Assembly (NCBI GenBank): GCA_905233415.1
Contig: CAJOEX010000012.1
Coordinates: 79,520 to 120,553, forward strand
DNA: 41,034 nucleotides
Origin: Paludibacteraceae bacterium
GTDB taxonomy: Bacteria; Bacteroidota; Bacteroidia; Bacteroidales; Paludibacteraceae
Direction: 5' to 3'
Part shown: in pieces, positions 1-6,762 of the stretch
How positions within the stretch are numbered: position 1 is the first letter of the stretch
How the letters are laid out: each line of letters begins with the position of its first letter
Made by a program: the position numbers and the translations under genes
The notes under the pieces: generated by a model
The model's input: the letters and a program-made list of their open reading frames with translations, nothing else
Databases searched by the model: none
Told to the model about the DNA's origin: nothing

Positions 1-718
1 ATACCGTCTGACCGTCTTTCAGCGTACCGCGATGCACACGGCCTACGGCTATTCGTCCCACGTACGGGTTGTAGTCCAGCGACGTAATCAGCATTTGCGG
101 CGTGCCTTCCAGTACTTCCGGCGCGGGAATATACTCGATGATAGCGTCCATCAGTGCCGTCAAGTCCGTCGTCGGTTTGCGCCAGTCCATGCTCATCCAG
201 CCGTTCTTTGCAGAGCCGTAAATGGTCTGGAAATCAAGCTGCTCCTCCGATGCGTCAAGGTTCACCATCAGGTCAAATACCGCTTCCTGCACCTCGTCCG
301 GACGGCAGTTCAGCTTATCTACTTTGTTAATCACTACAATCGGTTTGAGGTTCAGCTCCAACGCTTTTTGCAGCACAAAGCGGGTCTGCGGCATCGGACC
401 TTCAAACGCATCTACCAACAGCAGCACGCCGTCCGCCATGTTCAGCACGCGCTCTACCTCACCGCCAAAGTCCGCGTGACCCGGAGTGTCGATAATGTTG
501 ATTTTGTAGCCTTTGTAGTTGATGGCAACGTTCTTCGCGAGAATGGTTATTCCCCGCTCGCGCTCCAAGTCGTTGTTATCCAGAATCAACTCTTTGTTCG
601 CCACGCCTTCCTGACGTGACTCCTGCACCACTTTCGCGGTGTACAGCATTTTGTCAACCAGCGTTGTTTTACCGTGGTCAACATGAGCAATAATTGCTAT
701 ATTTCGGATATTTTGCAT
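1..718 (-). CDS. typA: Ribosome-associated GTPase TypA/BipA (5' part; runs off the window)
   Basis: Translational GTPase of the EF-G/LepA class that binds 70S ribosomes and assists ribosome assembly and stress adaptation. The minus-strand frame starts at the ATG at 716-718 and stays open to base 1, giving 239 codons of a protein normally about 600 residues long. All G motifs are visible: G1 [10 protein letters not shown] (11-20), G2 RGIT (55-58), G3 DTPGH (77-81) and G4 NKVD (131-134). The segment [20 protein letters not shown] and the order of motifs match TypA rather than EF-G or LepA. A promoter lies at 749-781. The C-terminal domains lie outside the window. Family assignment is firm. Confidence 0.95.
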   Translation of the reverse strand, partial: MQNIRNIAIIAHVDHGKTTLVDKMLYTAKVVQESRQEGVANKELILDNNDLERERGITILAKNVAINYKGYKINIIDTPGHADFGGEVERVLNMADGVLLLVDAFEGPMPQTRFVLQKALELNLKPIVVINKVDKLNCRPDEVQEAVFDLMVNLDASEEQLDFQTIYGSAKNGWMSMDWRKPTTDLTALMDAIIEYIPAPEVLEGTPQMLITSLDYNPYVGRIAVGRVHRGTLKDGQTV

Positions 719-748
719 ACGTCTGTTGAGGTATTCACAAAAAAACGC

Positions 749-781
749 ACAAAGGTACGAAAAAAAATGCACTCCTGCAAA
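749..781 (-). promoter_or_regulatory. Bacteroidetes-type promoter of typA
   Basis: Read on the minus strand: TTTG (778-781), a 20-base gap, then TACCTTTG (750-757), about 30 bases before the typA start. The same spacing recurs in front of most other operons in this window. Part of the gap is a T run. Confidence 0.7.
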
Positions 782-800
782 TAAAAGTGCATTTTTATGT

Positions 801-830
801 AAAAAATGCGGGTTGCCCCGCACTTTTTTA
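801..830. terminator. Rho-independent terminator hairpin (GTGCGG-type family)
   Basis: Stem TGCGGG (807-812), loop TTGC, stem CCCGCA (817-822), with A6 on the left and T6 on the right, so it can work in both directions. It lies downstream of the minus-strand small-gene run. A competing hairpin, GCATTTTT (789-796) with AAAAATGC (802-809), overlaps its left arm. Near-identical hairpins occur at 24409-24438 and 40794-40818. Confidence 0.7.
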
Positions 831-857
831 CTCTTCGTAGCTCATCCACTCCTCGTG
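828..857 (-). pseudogene. Remnant C-terminus of a small-protein paralogue
   Basis: Ten codons read HEEWMSYEE then TAA (828-830), matching the last residues HEEWMSYEG of the intact gene at 909-1235 and of the copy at 40911. Upstream of these codons the frame has no relation to the family. A perfect 7-bp hairpin (CCTCCCG 868-874, CGGGAGG 881-887) separates the remnant from the intact gene. It looks like the tail of a duplicated gene left by recombination. Confidence 0.6.
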
Positions 858-908
858 GACGGAGCGTCCTCCCGACGGAACGGGAGGAGCGGCATCCGCC
901 TAGGAGGG

Positions 909-1235
909 TTACCCCTCGTAGCTCATCCACTCTTCGTGGAATAAGTACCCGAAGAGGGTCGTGTACTTCGTCTGCGCCTTGAAGGCTGCTTCGTCAACGG
1001 TGCGCTTCGTGGGGTCTGCCATACGGTCGCGCGCCAATGCGCCGACTGCCGCAAACTTCTGACGGTGTGCACGTACAGCCGTAATCTTCGCCGCGCTGAT
1101 GGTGTTTGTCCAGTTGTCACGCGTTACCGTGTACTTCGTGCCGGATTTCTTGCGCTTTGCAAAACCGACTTTGTCACTTTTCTTTAATTTGCCGTGGAGT
1201 GCCTCCACAGGGCGGATGTATTCACATTTTGCCAT
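909..1235 (-). CDS. Small basic protein of unknown function, GKLKKSD family, member 1
   Basis: 108 residues with no signal peptide or membrane segment. It is rich in Lys, Arg and Ala. The N-terminus reads MAKCEYIRPVEALHGKLKKS, followed by a G(T)KYTVTRDN stretch. The C-terminal half reads DPTKRTVDEAAFKAQTKY and ends LFGYLFHEEWMSYEG. The protein at 1565-1882 has the same plan (GKLNKSE, DPSERATLEAGFAAQKKY, LFAY), and the genes at 1875-2147 and 2566-2706 share its N-terminal pattern. The last 40 codons are nearly repeated at 40911-41034. The layout recalls small Bacteroidales proteins of the M-x-K...GKxG...R type with no known role, but I cannot assign a named family. The gene is preceded by a composite repeat (1240-1293). 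Confidence 0.7.
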   Translation of the reverse strand: MAKCEYIRPVEALHGKLKKSDKVGFAKRKKSGTKYTVTRDNWTNTISAAKITAVRAHRQKFAAVGALARDRMADPTKRTVDEAAFKAQTKYTTLFGYLFHEEWMSYEG

Positions 1236-1239
1236 AATC

Positions 1240-1293
1240 TTAAATCTTAAATTTTAAATCTTCATTTTCCCTTTTGCCCGCATATTTGCGGGC
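1240..1293 (-). repeat. Composite leader repeat: 7-base tandem units plus GCCCGCA hairpin
   Basis: On the minus strand a hairpin (GCCCGCA 1276-1282, loop of four, TGCGGGC 1287-1293) is followed by 7-base units of the type AAGATTT running almost to the ATG of the gene at 909-1235. The same arrangement precedes the small gene at 2566-2706. Confidence 0.6.
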
Positions 1294-1303
1294 AGAGTAA
1301 TCT

Positions 1304-1357
1304 GTGTTCTGTCAGCGCAGCGGTCTGTGTTCTGTCAGGCCGCAGGCCGGTCTGTCA
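1304..1357. repeat. Dispersed AGACCG-type short repeat
   Basis: Minus-strand reading gives AGACCGGCCTGCGGCCTGAC and AGACCGCTGCGCTGAC, two units of a short GC-rich repeat that is found again at 3291-3355 and, in tandem, inside argS at 27038-27118. The left edge of the neighbouring lipoprotein gene, including its stop codon, lies inside the unit. Confidence 0.55.
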
Positions 1358-1516
1358 CAGTTTCTTCGTCGCATCATACGACTCAATGGTCTTGGTCTGA
1401 ATCACCACGCTCGTGTCACCTTTCTGCCAGTACTGGCTTTGGGTGGTAACGGTCCGCGTCACATTGCACGCACTCAGCACCACCACGCTCCCAATGATAA
1501 TAATAACGTGTCTCAT
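1355..1516 (-). CDS. Tiny putative lipoprotein, 53 residues
   Basis: ATG at 1514-1516 and TGA at 1355-1357. The N-terminus MRHVIIIIGSVVVLSAC is a short signal peptide ending in a lipobox-like LSAC, so Cys17 would be lipidated. The mature part is about 37 residues with Thr/Gln/Lys-rich text (RTVTTQSQYWQKGD, then TIESYDATKK). Similar tiny lipoproteins are, to my recollection, common in Bacteroidales, but no function is known to me. It lies in the same orientation as the surrounding small genes, between the heptamer array at 1525-1566 and the AGACCG repeat. The lipobox and Bacteroidetes-style length make a real gene likely despite its size. Confidence 0.6.
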   Translation of the reverse strand: MRHVIIIIGSVVVLSACNVTRTVTTQSQYWQKGDTSVVIQTKTIESYDATKKL

Positions 1517-1524
1517 AACGAAAT

Positions 1525-1566
1525 GTCAACTATCAATTGTCAATTGTCAACTGTCCATTGTCAATT
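1525..1566. repeat. Heptanucleotide tandem array (GTCAATT type)
   Basis: Six consecutive 7-base units in perfect register: GTCAACT, ATCAATT, GTCAATT, GTCAACT, GTCCATT, GTCAATT. It fills the gap between the lipoprotein gene and the next gene, whose stop codon lies in the last unit. A related array is at 40821-40913. Confidence 0.75.
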
Positions 1567-1882
1567 ATCCAAACGTCGGTTTCACATACTTTTGTGCCAC
1601 CGTATAGGCGAACAGCGAACGATATTTCTTCTGCGCCGCAAATCCTGCTTCGAGCGTCGCCCGTTCACTCGGGTCTGACAGTGCGGTTTTGGCGGCCAAT
1701 ACTGCTGTTTTCAGTGCATTTTGTGCCAGCACATTGTTCGCGTGTTTGGCTTTTGACGGATTAAGCAAGTCCATCGCCATCTGCTCCTTGCCGCACGGAC
1801 AACCTTTCAGCACCAACGTCTCGGATTTGTTGAGTTTACCGCGAATACGGGCAAATAATCCTGTTAATTGTACTTTACTCAT
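1565..1882 (-). CDS. Small basic protein of unknown function, GKLKKSD family, member 2
   Basis: 105 residues, cytoplasmic by sequence. N-terminus MSKVQLTGLFARIRGKLNKS, then a Cys pair in KGCPCGKEQ, an Ala/Lys-rich helix-prone middle, and DPSERATLEAGFAAQKKY with LFAYTVAQKY near the end. The plan matches the gene at 909-1235 (GKL-K-S near residue 16, DP-x-x-R, AxF-A-Q-KY, LF-Y). Its start overlaps the end of the upstream gene (1875-2147) by 8 bases, so the two are probably translationally coupled. No catalytic motif is seen. Function unknown. Confidence 0.7.
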   Translation of the reverse strand: MSKVQLTGLFARIRGKLNKSETLVLKGCPCGKEQMAMDLLNPSKAKHANNVLAQNALKTAVLAAKTALSDPSERATLEAGFAAQKKYRSLFAYTVAQKYVKPTFG

Positions 1883-2147
1883 CTTCCTGGAAATTTATGG
1901 TTAATTGATTTCTGTTCACGCGCTCCAGATATGCCAGATGTTTCTCGCGACCAAACAACTGACCAAATCGGATGCGTGCTGCTAATTCTTCAGGGCTCGG
2001 AGTATGAGCCGAGCGGTTCGGGCGTCTCTGCACGATGTGCATTACGCCTCCACCGCTCTGCGGATACCGCCGAAAATAATACGGATCACTTCGTATCAAT
2101 ATCCCGGTCAAACTTTTCACCGGATTTTTTAATTCTACCTTTGCCAT
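1875..2147 (-). CDS. Small basic protein of unknown function, GKLKKSD family, member 3
   Basis: 90 residues. The N-terminus MAKVELKNPVKSLTG-IL-RSD follows the family pattern (PV-x-L-x-G, then an [KR]SD). After SGGG the text becomes Arg-rich (VQRRPNRSAHTPSPEELAAR), with a PS-x-EL-x-x-R-x-x-FG segment, and it ends acidic in FQEDE. The stop overlaps the next start at 1880-1882. A possible -7 element (TATCTTTG, minus) lies at about 2179-2186, but the matching -33 element is not clear. Function unknown; the likeness to its neighbours is in the N-terminal third only. Confidence 0.65.
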   Translation of the reverse strand: MAKVELKNPVKSLTGILIRSDPYYFRRYPQSGGGVMHIVQRRPNRSAHTPSPEELAARIRFGQLFGREKHLAYLERVNRNQLTINFQEDE

Positions 2148-2208
2148 ACCTTCTATCCCCTTTTTTCAAAATCCGATGCAAAGATAAGGTCATACTGATT
2201 TTTGTGTA

Positions 2209-2496
2209 TCAAAAAAATGGAAATTTTTCTAAAAAATCGTATTTTTTTCGTTTTAAGGCTTCATGCCAAAACCATTCAAGGCTATGCTTGACACCTTTTG
2301 TGGTCATCTGGCGCTTTTCTGCTACCTGCTGCCGAGCCGCAAGCGCTGAAAGACCTTTGTCGCGTAGGATGAAATAATCATCAACCACGGCTTGGTTTCT
2401 CACCTCAATCGCATGTCGTTTCGCCGACATTCGGAATTCGTTCGGGTCACGCACCAAGTACGGAACGTCGTATAAAGGATATCTTTTCTCTTCCAT
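2209..2496 (-). CDS. Small protein of unknown function, 95 residues
   Basis: Begins MEEKRYPLYDVPYLVRDPNE, with no signal peptide or membrane segment. The middle is Ala/Arg/Gln-rich and helix-prone (LSALAARQQVAEKRQ), and the C-terminus is HSLEWFWHEALKRKKYDFLE. No known motif is recognised. It stands in the same orientation as its neighbours with 61 bases to the next gene, so it probably belongs to the same cluster. It could be a small DNA- or RNA-binding protein given its charge, but this is only inference. Confidence 0.6.
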   Translation of the reverse strand: MEEKRYPLYDVPYLVRDPNEFRMSAKRHAIEVRNQAVVDDYFILRDKGLSALAARQQVAEKRQMTTKGVKHSLEWFWHEALKRKKYDFLEKFPFF

Positions 2497-2565
2497 CTGT
2501 CTTTGTCTTTAAGTTATAGATAAACATGACCATCACGGGAGCATCTTCCGAAAGCAATACTACGC

Positions 2566-2706
2566 TTACTTACGTGGATACTGTGTCCGCCAGTAAAGTG
2601 TCCCGTCTTTGCGGGCGATGAGTATTCGGGTGGTGCCGTTTTTGTCTGTTTGCCGTTCCATCACGCCCGATATCGAACGAAACGGAAATTCTAATTTGTA
2701 CTTCAT
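2566..2706 (-). CDS. Tiny protein, 46 residues, N-terminal-half relative of the GKLKKSD family
   Basis: ATG at 2704-2706, TAA at 2566-2568. It reads MKYKLEFPFRSISGVMERQT, then DKNGTTRILIARKDGTLYWR and a short basic end. The block S-I-S-G-x-M-x-x-x-x-D-K-x-G followed by a RKDGTLYWRT stretch resembles PVEALHGKLKKSDK...SGTKYTVTR in the gene at 909-1235, so it may be a single-domain or truncated member. It is preceded by the same composite leader (7-base units plus hairpin) as that gene. Small size keeps confidence moderate. Confidence 0.5.
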   Translation of the reverse strand: MKYKLEFPFRSISGVMERQTDKNGTTRILIARKDGTLYWRTQYPRK

Positions 2707-2770
2707 AATTCTAAATCCTAAATCTTAAATTCTAAATCTTAAATCTTCCCTTTCCCCGCATCTTTGCGGG
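2707..2770 (-). repeat. Composite leader repeat, second copy
   Basis: Minus strand: hairpin CCCGCA (2755-2760), loop of four, TGCGGG (2765-2770), then six 7-base units of the AAGATTT/AGAATTT type ending at the start codon of the 46-residue gene. It matches the element at 1240-1293 in order and orientation. Confidence 0.6.
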
Positions 2771-2830
2771 CAGGGAAATCTCCGTCAATTAGCCCGCAAT
2801 CTCATTGCGGTGTTCCCTTTGCCGTTATTT

Positions 2831-3151
2831 TTACCCGCCCTTCACATAGATTACTCTGTCTCCGGTCGGATTCGTCATTTTCCAGCCGTCTTGTTCTTCG
2901 GTTGTACCGAAGCGGGCGTAATATTCGTTCATGGAAAGCTGTTTGAGTTGCGGTCTGGCATTCTTCTGTATCGCAAAATAAGGATTATAATCCACAAATT
3001 GTCCTTTTGTCTTTTTGTCCTTTATCGCTGCATAAATAGTCCGCTGTTGTTCAATCGGAAAAGAGTTCCACAGACGAATACAAGCCTGCTTGCGGTTCGC
3101 AAATTCCACTTTTGGAGCCAGTAGCTCCCAAATATAATCAAAAGAAGTCAT
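2831..3151 (-). CDS. Small protein of unknown function, 106 residues
   Basis: N-terminus MTSFDYIWELLAPKVEFANR, then a Trp/Gln-rich segment (LWNSFPIEQQRTIYAAIKDK), then NPYFAIQKNARPQLKQLS and EYYARFGTTEEQDGW, ending in VIYVKGG. There is no signal peptide. The layout of short amphipathic helices with many basic and aromatic residues suggests nucleic-acid or protein binding, but no named domain is recognised. I have an impression of similar proteins in Bacteroidales accessory regions; this is unverified. It belongs to the minus-strand small-gene run. Confidence 0.65.
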   Translation of the reverse strand: MTSFDYIWELLAPKVEFANRKQACIRLWNSFPIEQQRTIYAAIKDKKTKGQFVDYNPYFAIQKNARPQLKQLSMNEYYARFGTTEEQDGWKMTNPTGDRVIYVKGG

Positions 3152-3290
3152 ATAAAAAATCTCCCTTTGTCACTTTGTCTCTTTGTCATTGTCCCATGCT
3201 ATACTAAGACAAAATGACAAAAGGAGAAAAAATTCTTTGTTAATTTTCTTTTGCTTCTTTTCTTTTATCAGCTTTCTTTTGCCTGCCAAC

Positions 3291-3355
3291 CGTCTCACAG
3301 CGTCAGCGGTCTCACTTCCCACAGCGCAGCGGTCTCACAGGCGAAGCCGGTCTAT
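3291..3355. repeat. Dispersed AGACCG-type short repeat, second locus
   Basis: CGGTCT (AGACCG on minus) occurs at 3307-3312, 3330-3335 and 3348-3353, embedded in units like AGACCGGCTTCGCCTGTG and AGACCGCTGCGCTGTG. The stop codon of the gene at 3352-3765 lies in the last unit, as also seen at 1355. Related to the tandem tract inside argS. Confidence 0.6.
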
Positions 3356-3765
3356 TTTACGAACGCCAATCGGAAACCGCGTTTGATAGACTCGGAATCA
3401 GGATGCGCCTTTTCCAGTTTCTCGGCGGTACGCTTCACGTCCGCCCGCATGTCCTTCAGCTGGTCGTTGATGCGCTTTTGCAGTTCGAGTTGCTGCATGT
3501 AGATGCCGTGATTGGGATCGGACGTGATGGCGGAATTGGTGTTCTGCTCCCATGTATAGGTTTTAGGGCGGCTGACCACGATTTTGAATCCGTGGTATTC
3601 AATGGTGCCGGTCCAGTTTCTGGGCTTGCCCTGCTGCCGCAAAAGTTCTTGTACGGCTTCTTCCACTTCGGCACGCAGTGCGTCCATACGTTCCTTACTC
3701 TCGTTAGCGCTCAGTTGAGCCGAATAAAATTGGTCAATGACTTCTAAATTAATTTGTTTTGCCAT
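3352..3765 (-). CDS. Coiled-coil-rich small protein of unknown function, 137 residues
   Basis: Starts MAKQINLEVIDQFYSAQLSA. Residues 15-45 form an acidic/basic helix (ESKERMDALRAEVEEAVQEL), followed by a beta-prone centre (WTGTIEYHGFKIVVSRPKTY) and a second long helix (LELQKRINDQLKDMRADVKR) to the end. The helix-sheet-helix plan with no catalytic motif suggests a structural or scaffold protein, perhaps phage-like, but I cannot name it. It is the first gene of the small-gene run after a structured 200-base leader and a near-consensus promoter at 3979-4011, so it is probably the promoter-proximal gene of the cluster. Confidence 0.65.
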   Translation of the reverse strand: MAKQINLEVIDQFYSAQLSANESKERMDALRAEVEEAVQELLRQQGKPRNWTGTIEYHGFKIVVSRPKTYTWEQNTNSAITSDPNHGIYMQQLELQKRINDQLKDMRADVKRTAEKLEKAHPDSESIKRGFRLAFVK

Positions 3766-3978
3766 GATTTTGAAAGTTTTGTGCTTGGCTTTGGTTTACG
3801 AAAGGCCTTTCACGTATATACAAGCTTGGCCAAAACTTCCGCGGGTTAATAATATTTTTTTATTGTCCCGATGAGAAACCAAGCCGTAGGCTGTTTCGAC
3901 ATCGGAGAGCGTAGAGCAAGGCGGAGTGTTCAAGGAGCTGCGGGACAGCGACTCACACGAGCCTTAGCTTAAGCGACT
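3766..3978 (-). promoter_or_regulatory. Structured 5' leader of the small-gene cluster
   Basis: About 210 bases without a gene, between the promoter at 3979-4011 and the start at 3765. It holds a long bulged hairpin at 3868-3905: CCGATG, GAAAC and AGCC pair with GGCT, GTTTC and CATCGG around a 3-base loop (15 pairs). A palindrome GAAAGGCCTTTC lies closer to the start codon. No T run follows the hairpin on the minus strand, so it is not an intrinsic terminator. It may be a regulatory or stabilising leader. Confidence 0.45.
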
Positions 3979-4011
3979 GCAAAAGTAGTACTTAATTTTT
4001 ATGCCCGCAAG
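3979..4011 (-). promoter_or_regulatory. Near-consensus Bacteroidetes promoter for the small-gene cluster
   Basis: Minus strand: CTTG (4008-4011), 20 bases, TACTTTTGC (3979-3987). The -33 element differs by one base from TTTG. The spacing equals that of the other promoters here. Confidence 0.55.
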
Positions 4012-4014
4012 GGC

Positions 4015-4052
4015 TGAAACACTATGGCAGACAAATGAAACACTATGGCAGA
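4015..4052. repeat. 17-base direct repeat
   Basis: TGAAACACTATGGCAGA occurs at 4015-4031 and 4036-4052, a 21-base step. The second copy overlaps the 3' end of the HTH gene and the first lies beside the -33 element, so it could be an operator for the HTH protein. That role is inference. Confidence 0.5.
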
Positions 4053-4240
4053 TTTTCGGCATTTATGTCATGCTTTTGGCAGATGTATTCCACCACGTTT
4101 GGCGGCAATAACTGCTGGGATGATTTTATTCCCATTTGGTTTAAAACTGGTTGGTCATTCAGAAGCCAACGATAAAAAGTCGTCCGTGAGACACCGGCTG
4201 CAACAGCAAGCTGCTTTTTAGAATAATATTTGATAATCAT
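4043..4240 (-). CDS. Small helix-turn-helix protein, 65 residues
   Basis: I chose the ATG at 4238-4240, which gives MIIKYYSKKQLAVAAGVSRT. An upstream in-frame ATG at 4312 would add 24 unrelated residues across a terminator and is rejected. Residues 7-24 (SKKQLAVAAGVSRTTFYRWL) form a clear helix-turn-helix like those of excisionases and small repressors. The rest (SSQQLLPPNVVEYICQKHDI) is a short helical tail. It is a likely DNA-binding regulator of the small-gene cluster: its 3' end carries one copy of a 17-base direct repeat whose other copy abuts the cluster promoter. Confidence 0.7.
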   Translation of the reverse strand: MIIKYYSKKQLAVAAGVSRTTFYRWLLNDQPVLNQMGIKSSQQLLPPNVVEYICQKHDINAENLP

Positions 4241-4283
4241 ATATGCCCGAATGCGATTGTACGCATACGAACACAAAAATACA

Positions 4284-4317
4284 TAAAAAAAAGTGCGTCC
4301 AAAAAGACACACTTTTT
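4284..4317 (-). terminator. Terminator of the LRR-caspase operon
   Basis: Stem AAAAAGTG-c-GTC (4288-4299) pairs with GAC-a-CACTTTTT (4306-4317) around CAAAAA, one mismatch, with further A bases on the left that read as T on the minus strand. It lies between the end of the caspase gene (4354) and the HTH gene start. Confidence 0.65.
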
Positions 4318-4353
4318 ACAATTGATTATCAACGATTTATATATTGCTGTCGG

Positions 4354-6729
4354 TCATTTGAGCATCCAAGTCTGCCAAGTGTCTGCTACGGCAGAGGCAG
4401 GCATCACACACGGTGTCTGCGTTTTACCATTCTTGACCACAGACTGCTGACGGACATTGGTGGTAATATAGTCACCCAAGTCCTTTAATGTCACATCACC
4501 TTTGGTCTCCTGTAATTTCTTCAATAGGTAATATGTAAACATGCCATGCTGCTCGTCCATGATAGGATAAGCCGTCTCTTGACCTTGCGCAGCAGAGAAG
4601 ACAACCATGTTTCCTTTCGGTTGTCCCGCGATGGATTTGAGTGCCACGCCACGAGCAGAAGCCAACATGCCATCGTTTTCGCGTTTTGAGCCGGAGAAGC
4701 AGGCATCCATAAAGACTGTCACCGATTTGGCATTCATGGCGCCGAGCTTCTGATATAAGTCGTCCAGTTTATAGGCTGATGCCATATAGCGGCCATCACC
4801 ATCTACCGGCAACAAATAGGAAGATTTGCTTGTTTCATCAGGAATACCGTGCCCGGCATAATAGACAATCAGGGAAGCATTGCCGTCAAAGGCGTTGCAG
4901 ATATCGTTAAGCCATGACAGTTGGATGCGGATATCATTGAAAGAAGCGTTTTCGACAAAATGAACGTTGTCAATGGGTATTCCCAAGGTCTTATGGCAGT
5001 ATTTCTGGAAAATTGCGCCGTCATTCTTGGCAAAAGGAACAGATGCCTCGTTTTTATAATCTTCGTTGGCAAAAATAACAACAAACGTGTTGGGATTGGA
5101 CGCACCCGTTTCCGGAATATCGGTATCGACTTGGGATTTGCCGGCTTTGAGTTTGGTGGTGGTAATGTTTTGACGTGATTGAGGCGTGTTTGAGCCCGCA
5201 AAATTCAAGTCAACCGGCGCAAAATTATACTCGATTTCCGCCATGTTGTAGTTCACAGCGTCGGTATTGCGGTATGTATATTCTTTTCTATCAGGCAAAG
5301 TGATGGAAACCAATGCTAATTTGAATTGGTCGTCCTTGATTTGGAGTTGGAAAGTTAGTTTCTTGTTATCCCAATTCTTTTTGAAATTCGGAGCTTCCGC
5401 AAACGGAACCGCCATATAAAACGTGCCATACTTCGCATCTGTCATGGCGAACACCTCATTATCCGCATCGTATTTACCCAAGGTGGGATTGAGGGTAATG
5501 GATTTTAGGTGAAAAGAAATATAATTTTGTTCCGCTTCAGCCAATAGTTCTTTGATTTTCTGTTGTCTAGTTTGGTCGTTGACACGCTTTTGCCAGTCAG
5601 CAGTTCGCTCAAACTCGCCTTTCTGCTGCCAGTCATTCACACCTTTTTCTACATATTCTTTGGCATAGGTGGAGAATGGATAAAACGATAGCAATAATTG
5701 ATTTTGGGAGACTTTTATAACGCTGTCTGGTGAAAAATTTGGAACAGCGACGTCCGAGGCCGTGTAAACAATTAATTTATTACACTGTTTAAAAGCACTC
5801 CCACCAATACTTGTAACACTATTGGGGATTGCCACCGAAGTCAAATTACTACATTTTTCAAAAGCACTACTTCCAATGCTTATGACGCTGTTGGGAATTT
5901 CAATACTTGTCAAGCCGGTGCAATCAGTGAAAGCACTCCAGCCAATCTTAGTGACGGAGTTGCCAATGGTGACAGAAGTCAAACCGGAGCATTTATAGAA
6001 AGCCCTACCGCCAATCGAAGTGACGGAGTTGGGGATGGTGACAGATGTCAAGCTGGAGCAATTATAGAAAGCAGAACCGCCAATCGAAGTAACGGAGTTG
6101 GGGATGGTGACAGATGTCAAGCTGGAGCAATTATAGAAAGCATAAAATCCAATCGAAGTGACGGAGTTGGGAATAGTCACACTCTTTAGACTGCGGCAAC
6201 CATTAAAAGCATCGTTCTTAATAGCCGTGACGTTATTGGGAATAACTAAATCTATCACTTTAGTATTATTCAAATACAAATCACCTGCACTATAATTAAA
6301 AGGCATACTTTTACCCTTTGAAAAATCGATAGCACACCACGCGGCAAGGTCTGTGATATAAACACTCCTCAACTTTGAGCAATAATAGAAAGCTTCTTCT
6401 CCAACGCTTGTAATACTACTGGGAATAATTACGGAAGTCAAACTTTCACAATTATGGAAAGCATGAGCTCCAATCCGTGTGACACGATAGTTACAGCCTT
6501 TATAATTAATTGAAGCCGGAATAACAGCTTTTGTTATGTCCCACTTATGATAGTGTATATCTCTATTATATTGGTCGTATTTTTTTAAGTAATTTTTGTA
6601 TGTTACTTCTGCCGTTTTACTTTTATCATCAAGGTTATAATACAAATCACCTATCTTAATCCCATCGGCGAAGATAGCCCCAACACTTGTGAGAAGGACA
6701 AATAATAGTGTAAAAAGTTTTGTTTTCAT
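4354..6729 (-). CDS. Secreted leucine-rich-repeat protein with C-terminal caspase-like (C14) peptidase domain
   Basis: 791 residues. Signal peptide at 1-21. Residues about 75-330 carry BspA-type (LRR_5) repeats such as LTSVTIPNSVTSIG, with several nearly identical units in a row. A linker with a charged helix (about 355-400) and a beta-rich region follow. From about 549 the protein is a caspase-fold peptidase: VVIFANEDY strand, the His in YYAGHG (His627) and the Cys in MDACFSG (Cys677) form the expected dyad. C14 peptidases cut after basic or acidic residues, often in signalling or cell-death roles; here the signal peptide puts the enzyme outside the cytoplasm. It is 33 bases downstream of a secreted peptidase-like gene in the same orientation, so the two probably form an operon. 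The substrate is unknown. LRR domains of this class usually mediate surface adhesion or protein binding. Confidence 0.9.
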   Translation of the reverse strand: MKTKLFTLLFVLLTSVGAIFADGIKIGDLYYNLDDKSKTAEVTYKNYLKKYDQYNRDIHYHKWDITKAVIPASINYKGCNYRVTRIGAHAFHNCESLTSVIIPSSITSVGEEAFYYCSKLRSVYITDLAAWCAIDFSKGKSMPFNYSAGDLYLNNTKVIDLVIPNNVTAIKNDAFNGCRSLKSVTIPNSVTSIGFYAFYNCSSLTSVTIPNSVTSIGGSAFYNCSSLTSVTIPNSVTSIGGRAFYKCSGLTSVTIGNSVTKIGWSAFTDCTGLTSIEIPNSVISIGSSAFEKCSNLTSVAIPNSVTSIGGSAFKQCNKLIVYTASDVAVPNFSPDSVIKVSQNQLLLSFYPFSTYAKEYVEKGVNDWQQKGEFERTADWQKRVNDQTRQQKIKELLAEAEQNYISFHLKSITLNPTLGKYDADNEVFAMTDAKYGTFYMAVPFAEAPNFKKNWDNKKLTFQLQIKDDQFKLALVSITLPDRKEYTYRNTDAVNYNMAEIEYNFAPVDLNFAGSNTPQSRQNITTTKLKAGKSQVDTDIPETGASNPNTFVVIFANEDYKNEASVPFAKNDGAIFQKYCHKTLGIPIDNVHFVENASFNDIRIQLSWLNDICNAFDGNASLIVYYAGHGIPDETSKSSYLLPVDGDGRYMASAYKLDDLYQKLGAMNAKSVTVFMDACFSGSKRENDGMLASARGVALKSIAGQPKGNMVVFSAAQGQETAYPIMDEQHGMFTYYLLKKLQETKGDVTLKDLGDYITTNVRQQSVVKNGKTQTPCVMPASAVADTWQTWMLK

Positions 6730-6762
6730 ACAGATTGATTTTTTGTACGTAAGTTTTCTTCT

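Noticed and set aside
32..619. Plus-strand open frame of 195 codons at the left edge
   Set aside because: It is the shadow of typA, whose G motifs are unmistakable on the minus strand.
3868..3905. Long hairpin as an intrinsic terminator
   Set aside because: No T run follows the stem on the minus strand, the strand being transcribed here.
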